Positions 39,539 through 48,030 of a DNA stretch of 64,000 nt are shown piece by piece. Numbering within the stretch: position 1 is the first letter of the stretch; the number at the start of each line of letters is the position of its first letter. A program made the translations under genes and the position numbers. The notes beneath the pieces are model-generated. The model saw only the letters and a program-made list of their open reading frames with translations. It was not told the DNA's origin and did not search any database. Source of the DNA: Chitinophaga sedimenti (GTDB lineage Bacteria > Bacteroidota > Bacteroidia > Chitinophagales > Chitinophagaceae); contig NZ_JAKUKA010000001.1 of the NCBI RefSeq assembly GCF_023156195.1, positions 3,348,001 through 3,412,000 on the forward strand, in the 5' to 3' direction.

Positions 39539-40803
39539 TTACATATGTTTGATAATCTCGTCGGCGAACTCGCTGCATTTCACGAGCGTGGCATCGTCCA
39601 TCAGCTTGTAGAAGTCGATGGTTACACGTTTGCGCATGATAGCAGTGCTGAGGCCGTGCACGATGATATCCGCCGCTTCTTTCCAGCCCATGTATTCCAG
39701 CATCATTACGCCGGAGAGGATCACGGAAGAGGGGTTCATGGTATCTGTATTGGCGAAACGCGGTGCAGTACCGTGTGTGGCTTCGAATACCGCATGACCG
39801 GTAGCATAGTTGATGTTGGCGCCCGGTGCAATACCGATACCGCCCACAGCCGCTGCCAGTGCATCGGATATGTAGTCGCCATTGAGGTTCAGGGTAGCGA
39901 TCACAGAATAATCCTGCGGCGCCAGTAATATCTGCTGGAGGAAGTTGTCCGCGATCACATCGTTGATGAGGATTTTCTTATGGGCCAGTTCGATTTTCAT
40001 CTCTTTGTTGGCCTCGTCTTCTCCTTTTTCTTTCTTGGTTGCTTCCCACTTTTCCCAGGTGTACACTTTGTCACCAAACTCACGAACGGCCAGTTCATAA
40101 GCCCAGTTTTTGAAACCACCTTCGGTGAATTTCATTATGTTGCCTTTGTGTACAATGCTTACAGAAGGTTTGTTATGGTCTACGGCGTACTGGATCGCAG
40201 CGCGCACCAGCCTTTCGGTACCCTGGCGGCTCACCGGTTTAATACCGAAGGAAGAAGTTTCCGGGAAACGGATTTTCTTTACACCCAGTTCTTCCGTCAG
40301 GAATTTCAGCAGTTTGTCTGCTTCGGGCGTACCATACATATATTCGATACCGGCATAGATGTCTTCCGTGTTTTCGCGGAAAATCACCATATCCACTTTC
40401 TCAGGATGTTTAACGGGAGAAGGCACTTTGTTGAACCAACGAACCGGGCGTACACAGGCGTACAGGTCCAGTTCCTGGCGCATAGCCACGTTCAGGGAGC
40501 GGATACCGCCGCCAACAGGGGTGCTGAGGGGACCTTTAATCGATACCGGTACTCCTTCAGGTCGCGAAGGGTATCTGCCGGCAGCCACTCACCGGTTTGC
40601 CGGAAGCTCTTTTCACCTGCCAACACTTCTTTCCATTCGATCTTACGACCCTGTCCATAGGCCTTTTCAATGGCAGTGTCGAACACACGTACACTTGCGC
40701 GCCAGATATCGGGACCAATACCATCACCTTCAATAAAAGGAATGATAGGGTGGTTCGGGACCTGGATCTGTCCATTGCTCATCGTTATTTTTTCTGCCGG
40801 CAT
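39539..40803 (-). CDS. icd: NADP-dependent isocitrate dehydrogenase, bacterial type I (one frameshift)
   Basis: E. coli-like homodimeric IDH of the TCA cycle, about 421 residues. From 40803 ([19 protein letters not shown]): [58 protein letters not shown] with the active-site Ser, [67 protein letters not shown] and [17 protein letters not shown]. One break at about 40552 (TACCGGTA for TACCGGGTA). Alignment by eye with the E. coli enzyme is continuous and supports the first ATG. A different subfamily from its neighbour at 38160. Confidence 0.95.
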
Positions 40804-40952
40804 AAAATCAGTTTATTGATGCGTTACGAATATTAATCAGCAGCGCAAAGGTAAGGCATTATGCGCGGCCCCGGACATAAAAATTTGGTAAATATGGCCC
40901 ATTTCATGTTAATTTCGGCTTTGATTTTAGCAACTTTTAAACCATTAAAAAA

Positions 40953-41530
40953 GTGGATTTTACCTACCTCGCCCTGGGCGATAGCTATACCATCGGAGAA
41001 GCCGTACCCGCCGAAGAACGCTTCCCGGCCAGGCTGGCCTCCCTCCTGCAAACCGGTGAACCAAAGATCGTAGCCGTTACCGGCTGGACCACCGACGAAC
41101 TGACCGCAGGCATCGAAGCAGCGCAAATCACCGGTACATACGACCTCGTGACCCTGCTGATCGGCGTTAACAACCAGTACCGCGGCCGCCCCTCGAAGAA
41201 TACCGTACCCAGTTCACCGCCCTGCTCGAACAGTCTATTGGTTTTGCCGGCAACGAGCCGTCTCACGTGATCGTGGTATCCATCCCCGATTGGGGCGTAA
41301 CGGCATTCGCCGCTAACCGCGACAGGTCGCAGATCGCCAGGGAAATAGATGCGTTTAATGCTGCCAATAAAGAGATTGCCCTGGCTCATAAAGCCCAGTG
41401 GATAGATATTACGCACTTTACCCGCGAAGCCGCTACGGACCCGGCGCTGGTTGCCAGCGACGGACTGCACCCTTCGGGAAAGGATTATGCCCGCTGGGCC
41501 GCGGCAATTGCTCCACTGGTAAAAAGATAA
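40953..41530 (+). CDS. SGNH/GDSL-type hydrolase (one frameshift)
   Basis: About 193-residue esterase/lipase of the SGNH superfamily. Block I is YLALGDSYTIGEAVP (catalytic Ser), block III VTLLIGVNNQYRG (Asn), and block V ASDGLHPSGKDYARWA (Asp and His). Frame break at about 41192 (C5 to C4, giving GRPLEEYRTQFTALLEQSIG). The start appears to be GTG at 40953 (VDFTYLALG); no in-frame ATG lies upstream. No signal peptide is visible, so it is probably cytoplasmic. Substrate unknown. Divergent from icd, and closed by a terminator. Confidence 0.87.
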
Positions 41531-41536
41531 GAAAGG

Positions 41537-41560
41537 GACCGGCTGACCAGCCGGTCTTTT
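41537..41560 (+). terminator. Terminator of the SGNH hydrolase gene
   Basis: GACCGGCT (41537-41544) and AGCCGGTC (41549-41556) with a GACC loop, followed by TTTT. Confidence 0.8.
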
Positions 41561-41751
41561 AGTTTAGCGTCCGTGGTAAAGAGACTGCGTTAATTGAGAT
41601 CCCGAAAAACGGCACTCCTGTTTAGATAGTATCATCATCGACCTAAAAAAGTAGGCTTTAAACGCTAAAAACGACAATTAACTTATTGATAATCAATATA
41701 GTTCTATTATGTTCTACATTTCAACCAATTGATTGTCAAGGCAAAACCCGA

Positions 41752-41949
41752 TCAAGTCCGGGTCAAGTCCGCCTTAACTCCGCCTCAAGTCCACCTTAAC
41801 ACCGTCTACCCTGGTGTTATATTGGCCTGTTATCCCCTAGTTACCCTATAGTTATCTGCATGTTTATCCAATGTTAACCCGATATTTCACCGGCACAACG
41901 TTTACCCGTTCCCTTTTCACCGGCAATTTTCCCCATTTCACCGCCCATC
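41752..41949. repeat. Second degenerate tandem array with an 11-bp period, upstream of the LiaF-like operon
   Basis: Consecutive 11-mers TCAAGTCCGGG, TCAAGTCCGCC, TTAACTCCGCC, TCAAGTCCACC, TTAACACCGTC (41752-41806), then GTTA at 41829, 41840, 41851 and 41873 and GTTT at 41862, again at 11-bp steps; decayed units run to about 41949. The unit tends to T-N-A-A-(C/G)-N-C-C and is pyrimidine-rich at its 3' half. No ORF. 41571-41751 before it is AT-rich with nothing I recognise. The promoter of the next operon starts about 25 bp after the array. Confidence 0.8.
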
Positions 41950-41972
41950 CGCCACGGCCCGCCTAAACCGCA

Positions 41973-42003
41973 TTGCCTGCCCGCAGTTTCTGAAATATTT
42001 TTG
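41973..42003 (+). promoter_or_regulatory. Promoter of the LiaF-like/LytS/LytTR operon (TTG-N20-TATTTTTG)
   Basis: TTG at 41973-41975 and TATTTTTG at 41996-42003, 18 nt before the start codon at 42021, so the leader is very short. Confidence 0.6.
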
Positions 42004-42020
42004 AGTCACAATTAAAATAT

Positions 42021-42721
42021 ATGAACAACTATAATCGTCATCAAGAAAGAAAGAGCAGTTTATGGGGTGGCCTTATCCTGCTGGTAGTCGGTGTATTTCT
42101 GCTCATGAAAAAGCTGGACCTGCACATTCCTCATTGGATCTTTTCATGGGAAACAATCCTGATCGCCATCGGTCTTATCACGGGCGCCAAAAGGAACTTT
42201 ACAGGAGCAGGCTGGATTATCCTAATATGTATCGGTGGTATTTTCCTGATCGACGATATTTTTAACTGGGGCGTAAACATGTCACGTTTTATCTGGCCGC
42301 TTGTCTTTATATGTGCCGGCATTTTCCTGGTAGTACAGTCTACTGAAAGAAGACGCCGTGAAATCATCCTGCAGCCGGGTGAGAACGCAGAGGACTACAT
42401 TGCGAACACCTCGCTGTTCGGTGGTAGCAAAAAGTGGTATTCTCTAAAAACTTCCGGGGAGGTTACATTTCAGACACCTTCGGGGGCTCGGAAATCAACC
42501 TTTCGCAGGCCGACTTTAACGGTGTAGCCATCCTGGACGTACAATGCCTGTTCGGCGGCTCGGAGATTACAGTGCCGCCCCATTGGGAAGTGCGCATCAA
42601 CGTGAACGCGATTTTTGGTGGTGTGGACGATGCCCGCATACAGCCGGTGACCATCAACCCTGACAAGATCCTGATCATCAAAGGCTCCTGCACCTTTGGC
42701 GGCGTGAGTGTGAAGAACTAA
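42021..42721 (+). CDS. LiaF-like membrane protein (DUF5668 plus LiaF C-terminal domain), one frameshift
   Basis: About 234 residues. The N-terminal part holds four short helices in two hairpins (LWGGLILLVVGVFLLMKKL, IFSWETILIAIGLITGA, AGWIILICIGGIFLIDDIF, FIWPLVFICAGIFLVVQS), the DUF5668 pattern. The cytosolic C-terminal part is a beta-helical LiaF-type domain with repeated FGG-S words: SLFGGSKKVVFSKNFRGG, DTFGGSEINLSQADF, CLFGGSEITVPPHWEV, AIFGGVDD, CTFGGVSVKN. Frame break at about 42436 in an A run. In Firmicutes LiaF restrains the LiaS kinase in the cell-envelope stress response. Here the gene leads an operon with a LytS-type kinase and LytTR regulator, so a similar inhibitory role is plausible but unproven. 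Confidence 0.82.
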
Positions 42722-42770
42722 CAGCAGCGCAGGCTGCGCTTATTGTGACAAATTATTAAAAAGTATAGTT

Positions 42771-43124
42771 ATGAATTGGTTCGTTGCGAAAATCGTTTAC
42801 CAGATCATCTGCGGACAAGGTGTACATCAACCGCAGTTCGACGAGCAATTGCGCCTCATCAGCGCGGGCACCAAACAGGAAGCCTGGCAGAAAGCGGCTT
42901 CCATCGGGCAACAGGAGCAATATTCTTTCCTGAACCAGAAAAAGGAACTGGTGGAATGGCGCTTCATTAATGTGCCCGAATTGTATGCCCTGGAAGATCT
43001 GAAGGATGGGATGGAAATCTATTCCCGCGTGGAAGAACCCGAAAATGAGTCGTCTTACGTGGCGCTTTTGCAGATGAAAGCATCGCAGTTGCAGTCACAA
43101 AAGGTTTTTGAGCTTAACTTGTAG
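42771..43124 (+). CDS. DUF4288 domain protein
   Basis: 117 residues, intact, no signal peptide or membrane helix. Family features: NWFVAKIVYQIICGQG, QFDEQLRLISAGTKQEAWQKA, and LVEWRFINVPELYALEDLKDGMEIYSRVEE. Function of DUF4288 is unknown. It sits 49 nt after the LiaF-like gene and 17 nt before the kinase, so it is probably part of that operon and may be a regulatory or accessory component. Confidence 0.8.
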   Translation: MNWFVAKIVYQIICGQGVHQPQFDEQLRLISAGTKQEAWQKAASIGQQEQYSFLNQKKELVEWRFINVPELYALEDLKDGMEIYSRVEEPENESSYVALLQMKASQLQSQKVFELNL

Positions 43125-43141
43125 GAAATTTTCTCCCGTAG

Positions 43142-44185
43142 ATGGCAAAACCATTATCAACGCAACCCACTTTTCGCCTTACGTTCGTAATCTCCTGGAC
43201 CGCCGGGGTACTTGCCCTCACCGCACTGATCTACTACTGGTTCGGATTCGGCTGGCTGCCCGCCCTGGTCGACGGATGGCTGAGTGTGTCGCTGCTGGCC
43301 CTCGACGCCCTGCTCATCGTGCACAACCTGGCCTATTACCGGCCCACGAGCGGCCGCTACCTGTTCATCCTTGCCGTTAATGCTACACTCGCCGCCGCCT
43401 GTTTGTACTTCGGGTATTACATCTGCGGCCTGTTATTCAAAGATCAACCGCTGTATCTCGATTGGCTGAAAGCCTCACTGCCCGTACGTTTCCTGGTTGC
43501 ATGGATCTTCCTGTCCGCCATTAGCCTGTTAAGTTTCTTTTGGTATGAAATAAAAGCGCAACAGGAAACGATCGAGCGTAAAGAAACAGCGGAAAAACTC
43601 GCAACCGAGGCCGAACTGTTTAAGCTGCGGCACCAGTTGCAACCACACTTCCTGTTCAACAGCCTTAATTCCATCAACGCCCTCATCAGTCTGCGGCCGG
43701 AAGAGGCGCGGCAAATGGTGCAGAAGTTATCCGATTTTCTCAGGGGCACGCTCAAAAAAGAAGACCAGGCTTCCACCAGTTTAAAAGAAGAAATACAATA
43801 CCTGCAATGGTATCTTGATATAGAAAAAGTAAGGTTCCGCCACCGCCTGAGCACGGAGATTAATTGCAGTGAAGAAAGCCTGAACGCCCAGCTGCCGCCA
43901 CTCCTGTTGCAACCGGTGGTAGAAAATGCCATCAAGTTCGGACTATACGATACGATCGGCGATATCACCATCCGCATTAAGGCATGGACAGCCGACAACA
44001 CCCTGTTCATCAGCGTGGAAAATCCGTTCGACCCGGAATTGCAGCATTCGACCAAAGGCACCGGCTTCGGCCTGTCTTCGATCCGGCGGCGACTGTTCCT
44101 GCTGTTTGGCCGGAGCGACTTACTGGACACACAAACTGACAACACGCTTTTCACGACGCTTATAAAAGTACCGCAACCACAATGA
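43142..44185 (+). CDS. LytS/YehU-type sensor histidine kinase
   Basis: Intact 347-residue membrane kinase. Four helices in the first 135 residues (FVISWTAGVLALTALIYYW, GWLSVSLLALDALLIVHNLAYY, LAVNATLAAACLYFGYYICGLLF, LVAWIFLSAISLLSFFWYE) are followed by a short coiled coil and a PF06580-type His kinase domain with phosphoacceptor FKLRHQLQPHFLFNSLNSINAL (His about residue 177) and ATP-binding N box PVVENAIKFGL and G box GTGFGLSSIRRRL. No extracytoplasmic sensor domain is present, as expected if a partner such as the LiaF-like protein senses the signal. Its stop overlaps the regulator ATG by 4 nt. Confidence 0.93.
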   Translation: MAKPLSTQPTFRLTFVISWTAGVLALTALIYYWFGFGWLPALVDGWLSVSLLALDALLIVHNLAYYRPTSGRYLFILAVNATLAAACLYFGYYICGLLFKDQPLYLDWLKASLPVRFLVAWIFLSAISLLSFFWYEIKAQQETIERKETAEKLATEAELFKLRHQLQPHFLFNSLNSINALISLRPEEARQMVQKLSDFLRGTLKKEDQASTSLKEEIQYLQWYLDIEKVRFRHRLSTEINCSEESLNAQLPPLLLQPVVENAIKFGLYDTIGDITIRIKAWTADNTLFISVENPFDPELQHSTKGTGFGLSSIRRRLFLLFGRSDLLDTQTDNTLFTTLIKVPQPQ

Positions 44186-44931
44186 TTAAAGCCGTAATCA
44201 TAGACGATGAACCGCTGGCCCGCGAACTGGTGCTGGAGTATCTCCGCAACTGGCCGCAGGTAAGTGTTGCACAGGAATGCAACGATGGTTTCGAAGGATT
44301 AAAAGCCATCCAGCAACATCAGCCCGAACTTATTTTCCTCGACATACAAATGCCGAAGATCAATGGCTTCGAAATGCTGGAGCTGGTGGAAAAAATGCCG
44401 GCCGTTATCTTCACCACCGCTTTTGAAGAATATGCTTTACGCGCGTTTGAAGTAAGCGCCGCCGATTACCTGCTGAAGCCATTTTCACGCGAACGTTTCG
44501 ATAAGGCCATGCAGAAGCTCTGCGAAAAACTGGAGAACAACACGCCTGCTGTTGCACCGGTGCAGGACGTACTGGAAGCCGCTTCGCGCGAAATGCCGGC
44601 ACAGCACAACCGTGTGGTGGTAAAGATCAATGGCAAGATAAAAATCATTCCCATGGCCGATATTCATTACACGGAGGCCGCGGATGATTATGTAAAAATC
44701 GTTACCCAGGAAGGGTCCTTCCTGAAAAACAAAACCATGGCGTTTTTTGAGAAAACGCTCGACCCGCAGCATTTCATCCGCGTGCACCGCAGCTACATGT
44801 TAAACATTGGGCAGATCTCCCGGCTGGAGCCCTACGAGAAGGAAACGTATCTCGCGATCCTGCGATCGGGAAGTAAAATACAGGTAAGTAAAACAGGATA
44901 CCCGAAACTGAAAGAGGTACTGGGTTTATAA
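44182..44931 (+). CDS. LytTR family response regulator
   Basis: Intact 249-residue two-domain regulator. Receiver: IIDDEPLARELVLEYL with the acidic pair, phospho-acceptor Asp in LIFLDIQMPKINGFEMLE (about residue 54), FTTAFEEYALRAFEVSAADYLLKPF. The C-terminal LytTR DNA-binding domain begins near residue 145 (VVVKINGKIKIIPMADIHYTEAADDYVKIVT) and includes FIRVHRSYMLNIGQI. Cognate partner of the kinase with which it overlaps by 4 nt. Targets are unknown; the repeat array upstream of the operon could be considered, but LytTR sites are not obvious there. Confidence 0.94.
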   Translation: MIKAVIIDDEPLARELVLEYLRNWPQVSVAQECNDGFEGLKAIQQHQPELIFLDIQMPKINGFEMLELVEKMPAVIFTTAFEEYALRAFEVSAADYLLKPFSRERFDKAMQKLCEKLENNTPAVAPVQDVLEAASREMPAQHNRVVVKINGKIKIIPMADIHYTEAADDYVKIVTQEGSFLKNKTMAFFEKTLDPQHFIRVHRSYMLNIGQISRLEPYEKETYLAILRSGSKIQVSKTGYPKLKEVLGL

Positions 44932-44933
44932 TA

Positions 44934-45322
44934 TCAAAGGCTGGAGAACAAACGCTCCAGCTTTTCTTTTTCAATATCTTCTGCCCCTGCTCCCCGCTGG
45001 CTACGAGGCGGCCATTACACCAGGCTTCGTAAGTACAAATTATTTCATGCTGATGAACAGCCGCGATGGTAGCGGTAAATTCCACCGTACTGCCCATCAA
45101 TGCCGGCGCGTGATGAGCAACCGTCAGCTTTGTGCCGATCCCCTCTTCATCGGCTTCTTTCATTTCCAGCACAAACAAACGGCAGCACCATTCCGCATCG
45201 CGGGCCAGCGCAAACGTGGCGTACACCGGGTGTACCTGCCCGCTGTCAAATGTTGCACAGTCTTCCTGCCGCACCTGCCGCGTAAACTGCCGGACGTCGC
45301 CGGGTTGAAACAATTGCTTCAT
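44934..45322 (-). CDS. Hot-dog fold thioesterase, FlK-like (one frameshift)
   Basis: About 130-residue acyl-CoA thioesterase-like protein of the fluoroacetyl-CoA thioesterase type. Seen: CRLFVLEMKEADEEGIGTKLTV (active-site Glu region), AHHAPALMGSTVEFTATIAAV (substrate His) and EIICTYEAWCNGRLVASGEQG. The frame breaks at about 44990 in a G run, after which the natural end is EDIEKEKLERLFSSL with the stop at 44934. Physiological substrate unknown. It begins 6 nt after mntH and is convergent with the regulator gene, leaving only 2 nt between stops. Confidence 0.8.
44940..44968 (+). terminator. Terminator after the LytTR regulator
   Basis: GCTGGAG (44940-44946) / CTCCAGC (44955-44961) and TTTTCTTTT, inside the 3' end of the convergent thioesterase gene. 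Confidence 0.75.
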
Positions 45323-45328
45323 AAATGT

Positions 45329-47203
45329 TTATTGAACGACCAGTACAGGAATGCTTACATAATGCCGCACGTAATTCACGGTTTCGCCATACAGCCAGTC
45401 CTTCAGCCCCTTGTGGCCATGACCGCCGAGAATCAGCAAATCGGCCTGCTGCTCGCGCACTATTTTTACAATGGATTTCGCACGATGGCGATAGCCAAGT
45501 ATGCCCTGTGCTTTAATATTTTTATCTTTCAGCAGGGAGATATACATATCCATCTGCTCCTGGTCCTGCTGTGTTTCGTGGTCATCCGACTGGTTGCCGA
45601 AGTAGCTAGCCGACGGACTTTCCACGATGTGAATCAATACATATTCTGTTTCCGGATTGCCCTGCGCCAGCGCATTGGCCAGTACTTTTTCATCCCTGCT
45701 GCTGAAGTCCAATGCCAGCGCGATTTTTTGTACATCGGCCGGTCGAGGTTGCCCAGCGTGAGTTTTGGCGTATGCATGTTTACAGTAGCCTCGCGGTTAC
45801 GGTAACCAAGCAGCGGGTAAATGATGGAGATCACGAGCAGTGTCAGGAAACCCGCACACAGCGTCATTACCAGCGCCGGCACCCACCAGCTGCCTGAATT
45901 CGTAACTAATCCGATCACCTCATCCAACACCAACCTTATGTTCAGGTATACCAGGATAGCTGTAATGATCCAGGCGGCGATCTTGGTCCGGTACCGATAG
46001 CAAACGTACCCATCGTTTTTTTATCACTTACAAAATGGATCAACGGGATTACCGCGAAACCGAGTTGCAGGCTGAGTAGTACCTGGCTGAATACGAGCAG
46101 CTCTCCTATTTTGCTTTCCCCATATATGATGATGACCACCAATGCCGGTACGATTGCCAGCAGCCGGGTGAGCAGGCGGCGTAACCACGGATTGATGCGC
46201 AATCTTAAATATCCTTCCATCACTATCTGGCCCGCCAGGGTACCGGTAACGGTGGAACTTTGTCCCGCCGCGATCAGGGCCACCGCGAACAGGATGGGCG
46301 CGAGTTTGCTGCCCAGCAGCCCTTCCAGCATCTGGTGCGCCTGGCTAATGTCGGCCACCTCTGTATGTCCGCCTTTGTGAAACACGGTAGCAGCCAGGAT
46401 CAATATCGCAGCATTCACGAAAAAGGCCATATTTAAAGCGATGGCGCTGTCCGCGAAGTTCATCTTTAAAGCATGGCGGATACCGGCTTCATCTTTTTTG
46501 ATCTTTCTTGTTTGTACGAGTGCGGAGTGCAGGTACAGTTATGCGGCATCACGGTAGCGCCGATGATACCGATAGCAATATACAGCGCAGTTTCATCCGG
46601 CAAGGTGGGTATAAAACCTTTCGCCACTTCACTCATCTGTGGCTTCGATATAATTAGTTCCACCAGGAAAGACGTACCTACAATAGCTACCAGTGCAATG
46701 ATGAATGCTTCCATTTTGCGGATGCCGTAGCGTTGCAGCACGAGCAGCAGGAAGGTATCCAGTACCGTTAAACCCACTCCCCACATTAATGGAATGCCGG
46801 TAAGCAGCTGCAGGCCAATGGCCATACCCAGTACTTCGGCCAGATCGGTAGCTGCAATGGCGATTTCGGCAAGGATGTACAACAGAAAATTAACAATGGG
46901 CGGATACGTTTCACGGTTGGCCTGTGCGAGGTCGCGGTTGCGGACAATACCGAGGCGCGCGCTGAGACTTTGCAGCAGCAAGGCCATGAGGTTACTCATC
47001 AACAATACCCAAATAAGTGCATATCCATATCTGCTACCGCCGGCGAGATCAGTGGCCCAGTTGCCGGGGTCCATGTAACCTACGCTCACGAGGTATGCCG
47101 GCCCGAAAAACGCCAGTATCCTTCGCCATCCGGGTCGGGACCTGGTCGTATCCACACTCTGGTGCACTTCACTCAAAGAGGCCGTGTTCTGTATCCTGCT
47201 CAT
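45329..47203 (-). CDS. mntH: Nramp-type divalent metal transporter fused to a universal stress protein domain (three frameshifts)
   Basis: About 624 residues. The N-terminal 440 residues are an Nramp permease: [22 protein letters not shown] with the TM1 DPGN metal motif, [36 protein letters not shown] with the TM6 MPH motif, [22 protein letters not shown]. It imports Mn2+ (or Fe2+) with protons. The C-terminal 150 residues are a UspA domain: [22 protein letters not shown] and [35 protein letters not shown], with the ATP-type GxxGxxx loop. Breaks at about 46530 (AACTG for AACCTG), 46000 (ACCGGACC, one base) and 45735 (A7 to A6). mntR lies 38 nt upstream on the same strand. Confidence 0.93.
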
Positions 47204-47241
47204 AATGATCTTTCGTTTAACCGGGTATATTCAGCCATGCG

Positions 47242-47900
47242 CTACAGCGGCCTTACCAGTATATTTTTAGACACCTGCTCACTGATCGTAAAAGCAGGCT
47301 GGTTTTTTATTTTGATTTCTACGGAGTTATCGAATTCGTACCGCTCTATCACTTCTATCTGCGTGCCAAGTTTGATGCCCTTGGCGTTCAGGAATTCCAG
47401 CAGCGCAGTGCTCTGATCATTTACTGCCGCCACTTCCAGGCGTTTGGCGGTGGCTTTGTCCGGGGATGATGCGGCCGTACTTTATTCATTTTACCCTGCG
47501 CGTCCGGGATCGGATCACCATGGGGATCGGTAGTAGGATTGCCGAGGAAATCGCTCAGGCGGCTGGTCAGTTTTTCACTGCGAACATGCTCCAGCTCCTC
47601 CGCCAGTTCATGTACCTCTTCCCAGCTGAAAGCCAGTTTATCCACCAGGAAACACTCCCATAACCGGTGGCGGCGAATGATCTGCAAAGCGATCTTACGA
47701 CCATCGGCGGTTAATGTGATGCCGTGGTATTTTTCATAATCGATCAGTTTCTTCTCTTTTAGTTTCTTCGCCATATCCGTCACCGAGGCGGGTTTAGTAT
47801 CCAGTTCGTACGCGATCGCGTTGGTCGAAACGGACTCCTGCCCCTCCTGCAGTTTAAAGATCGATTTGACATAATTCTCTTCCGCAATCGTCAAGTTCAT
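47242..47900 (-). CDS. mntR: DtxR/MntR-family metalloregulator with FeoA-like C-terminal domain (one frameshift)
   Basis: About 219 residues. Winged-helix DNA-binding domain (IAEENYVKSIFKLQEGQ ... DTKPASVTDMAKKLKEKKLI), dimerisation and metal-binding domain with RRHRLWECFLVDKL, EEVHELAEELEHVRSEKL (metal ligands Glu, His) and DPHGDPIP, and a C-terminal SH3-like FeoA domain (LLEFLNAKGIKLGTQIEVIERYEF). The frame breaks at about 47472 between the second and third domains (a single base restores SSPDKATAKRLEVAAVND). Lies directly upstream of mntH; predicted to repress it when Mn2+ or Fe2+ is high. A palindromic candidate operator is just upstream of its own start. Confidence 0.9.
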
Positions 47901-47905
47901 ACTAT

Positions 47906-47941
47906 CTAAAATAAAATTTAGGTAAATCTAAATATTTTTAG
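47906..47941. promoter_or_regulatory. Candidate MntR/DtxR operator: alternating CTAAA and TTTAG half-sites
   Basis: CTAAA at 47906, TTTAG at 47917, CTAAA at 47928 and TTTAG at 47937, so inverted half-sites recur about every helical turn just upstream of the mntR start (47900). TTTAGGTAAATCTAAA (47917-47932) is similar in style to DtxR-family boxes (TTAGGnnnnnCTAA). No other copy was noticed in the window. Confidence 0.55.
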
Positions 47942-48030
47942 AGAGTAATCCAACATCAGCCGGTATTTTTACGGGAAGAAGTAAGAATGAAAAAGAATAA
48001 TGTTACTTTTCGGGCCAATTAGAGCACATT

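Noticed and set aside
41752..41949. CRISPR array
   Set aside because: The unit is 11 bp with no distinct spacers, the words decay, and no cas genes are near.
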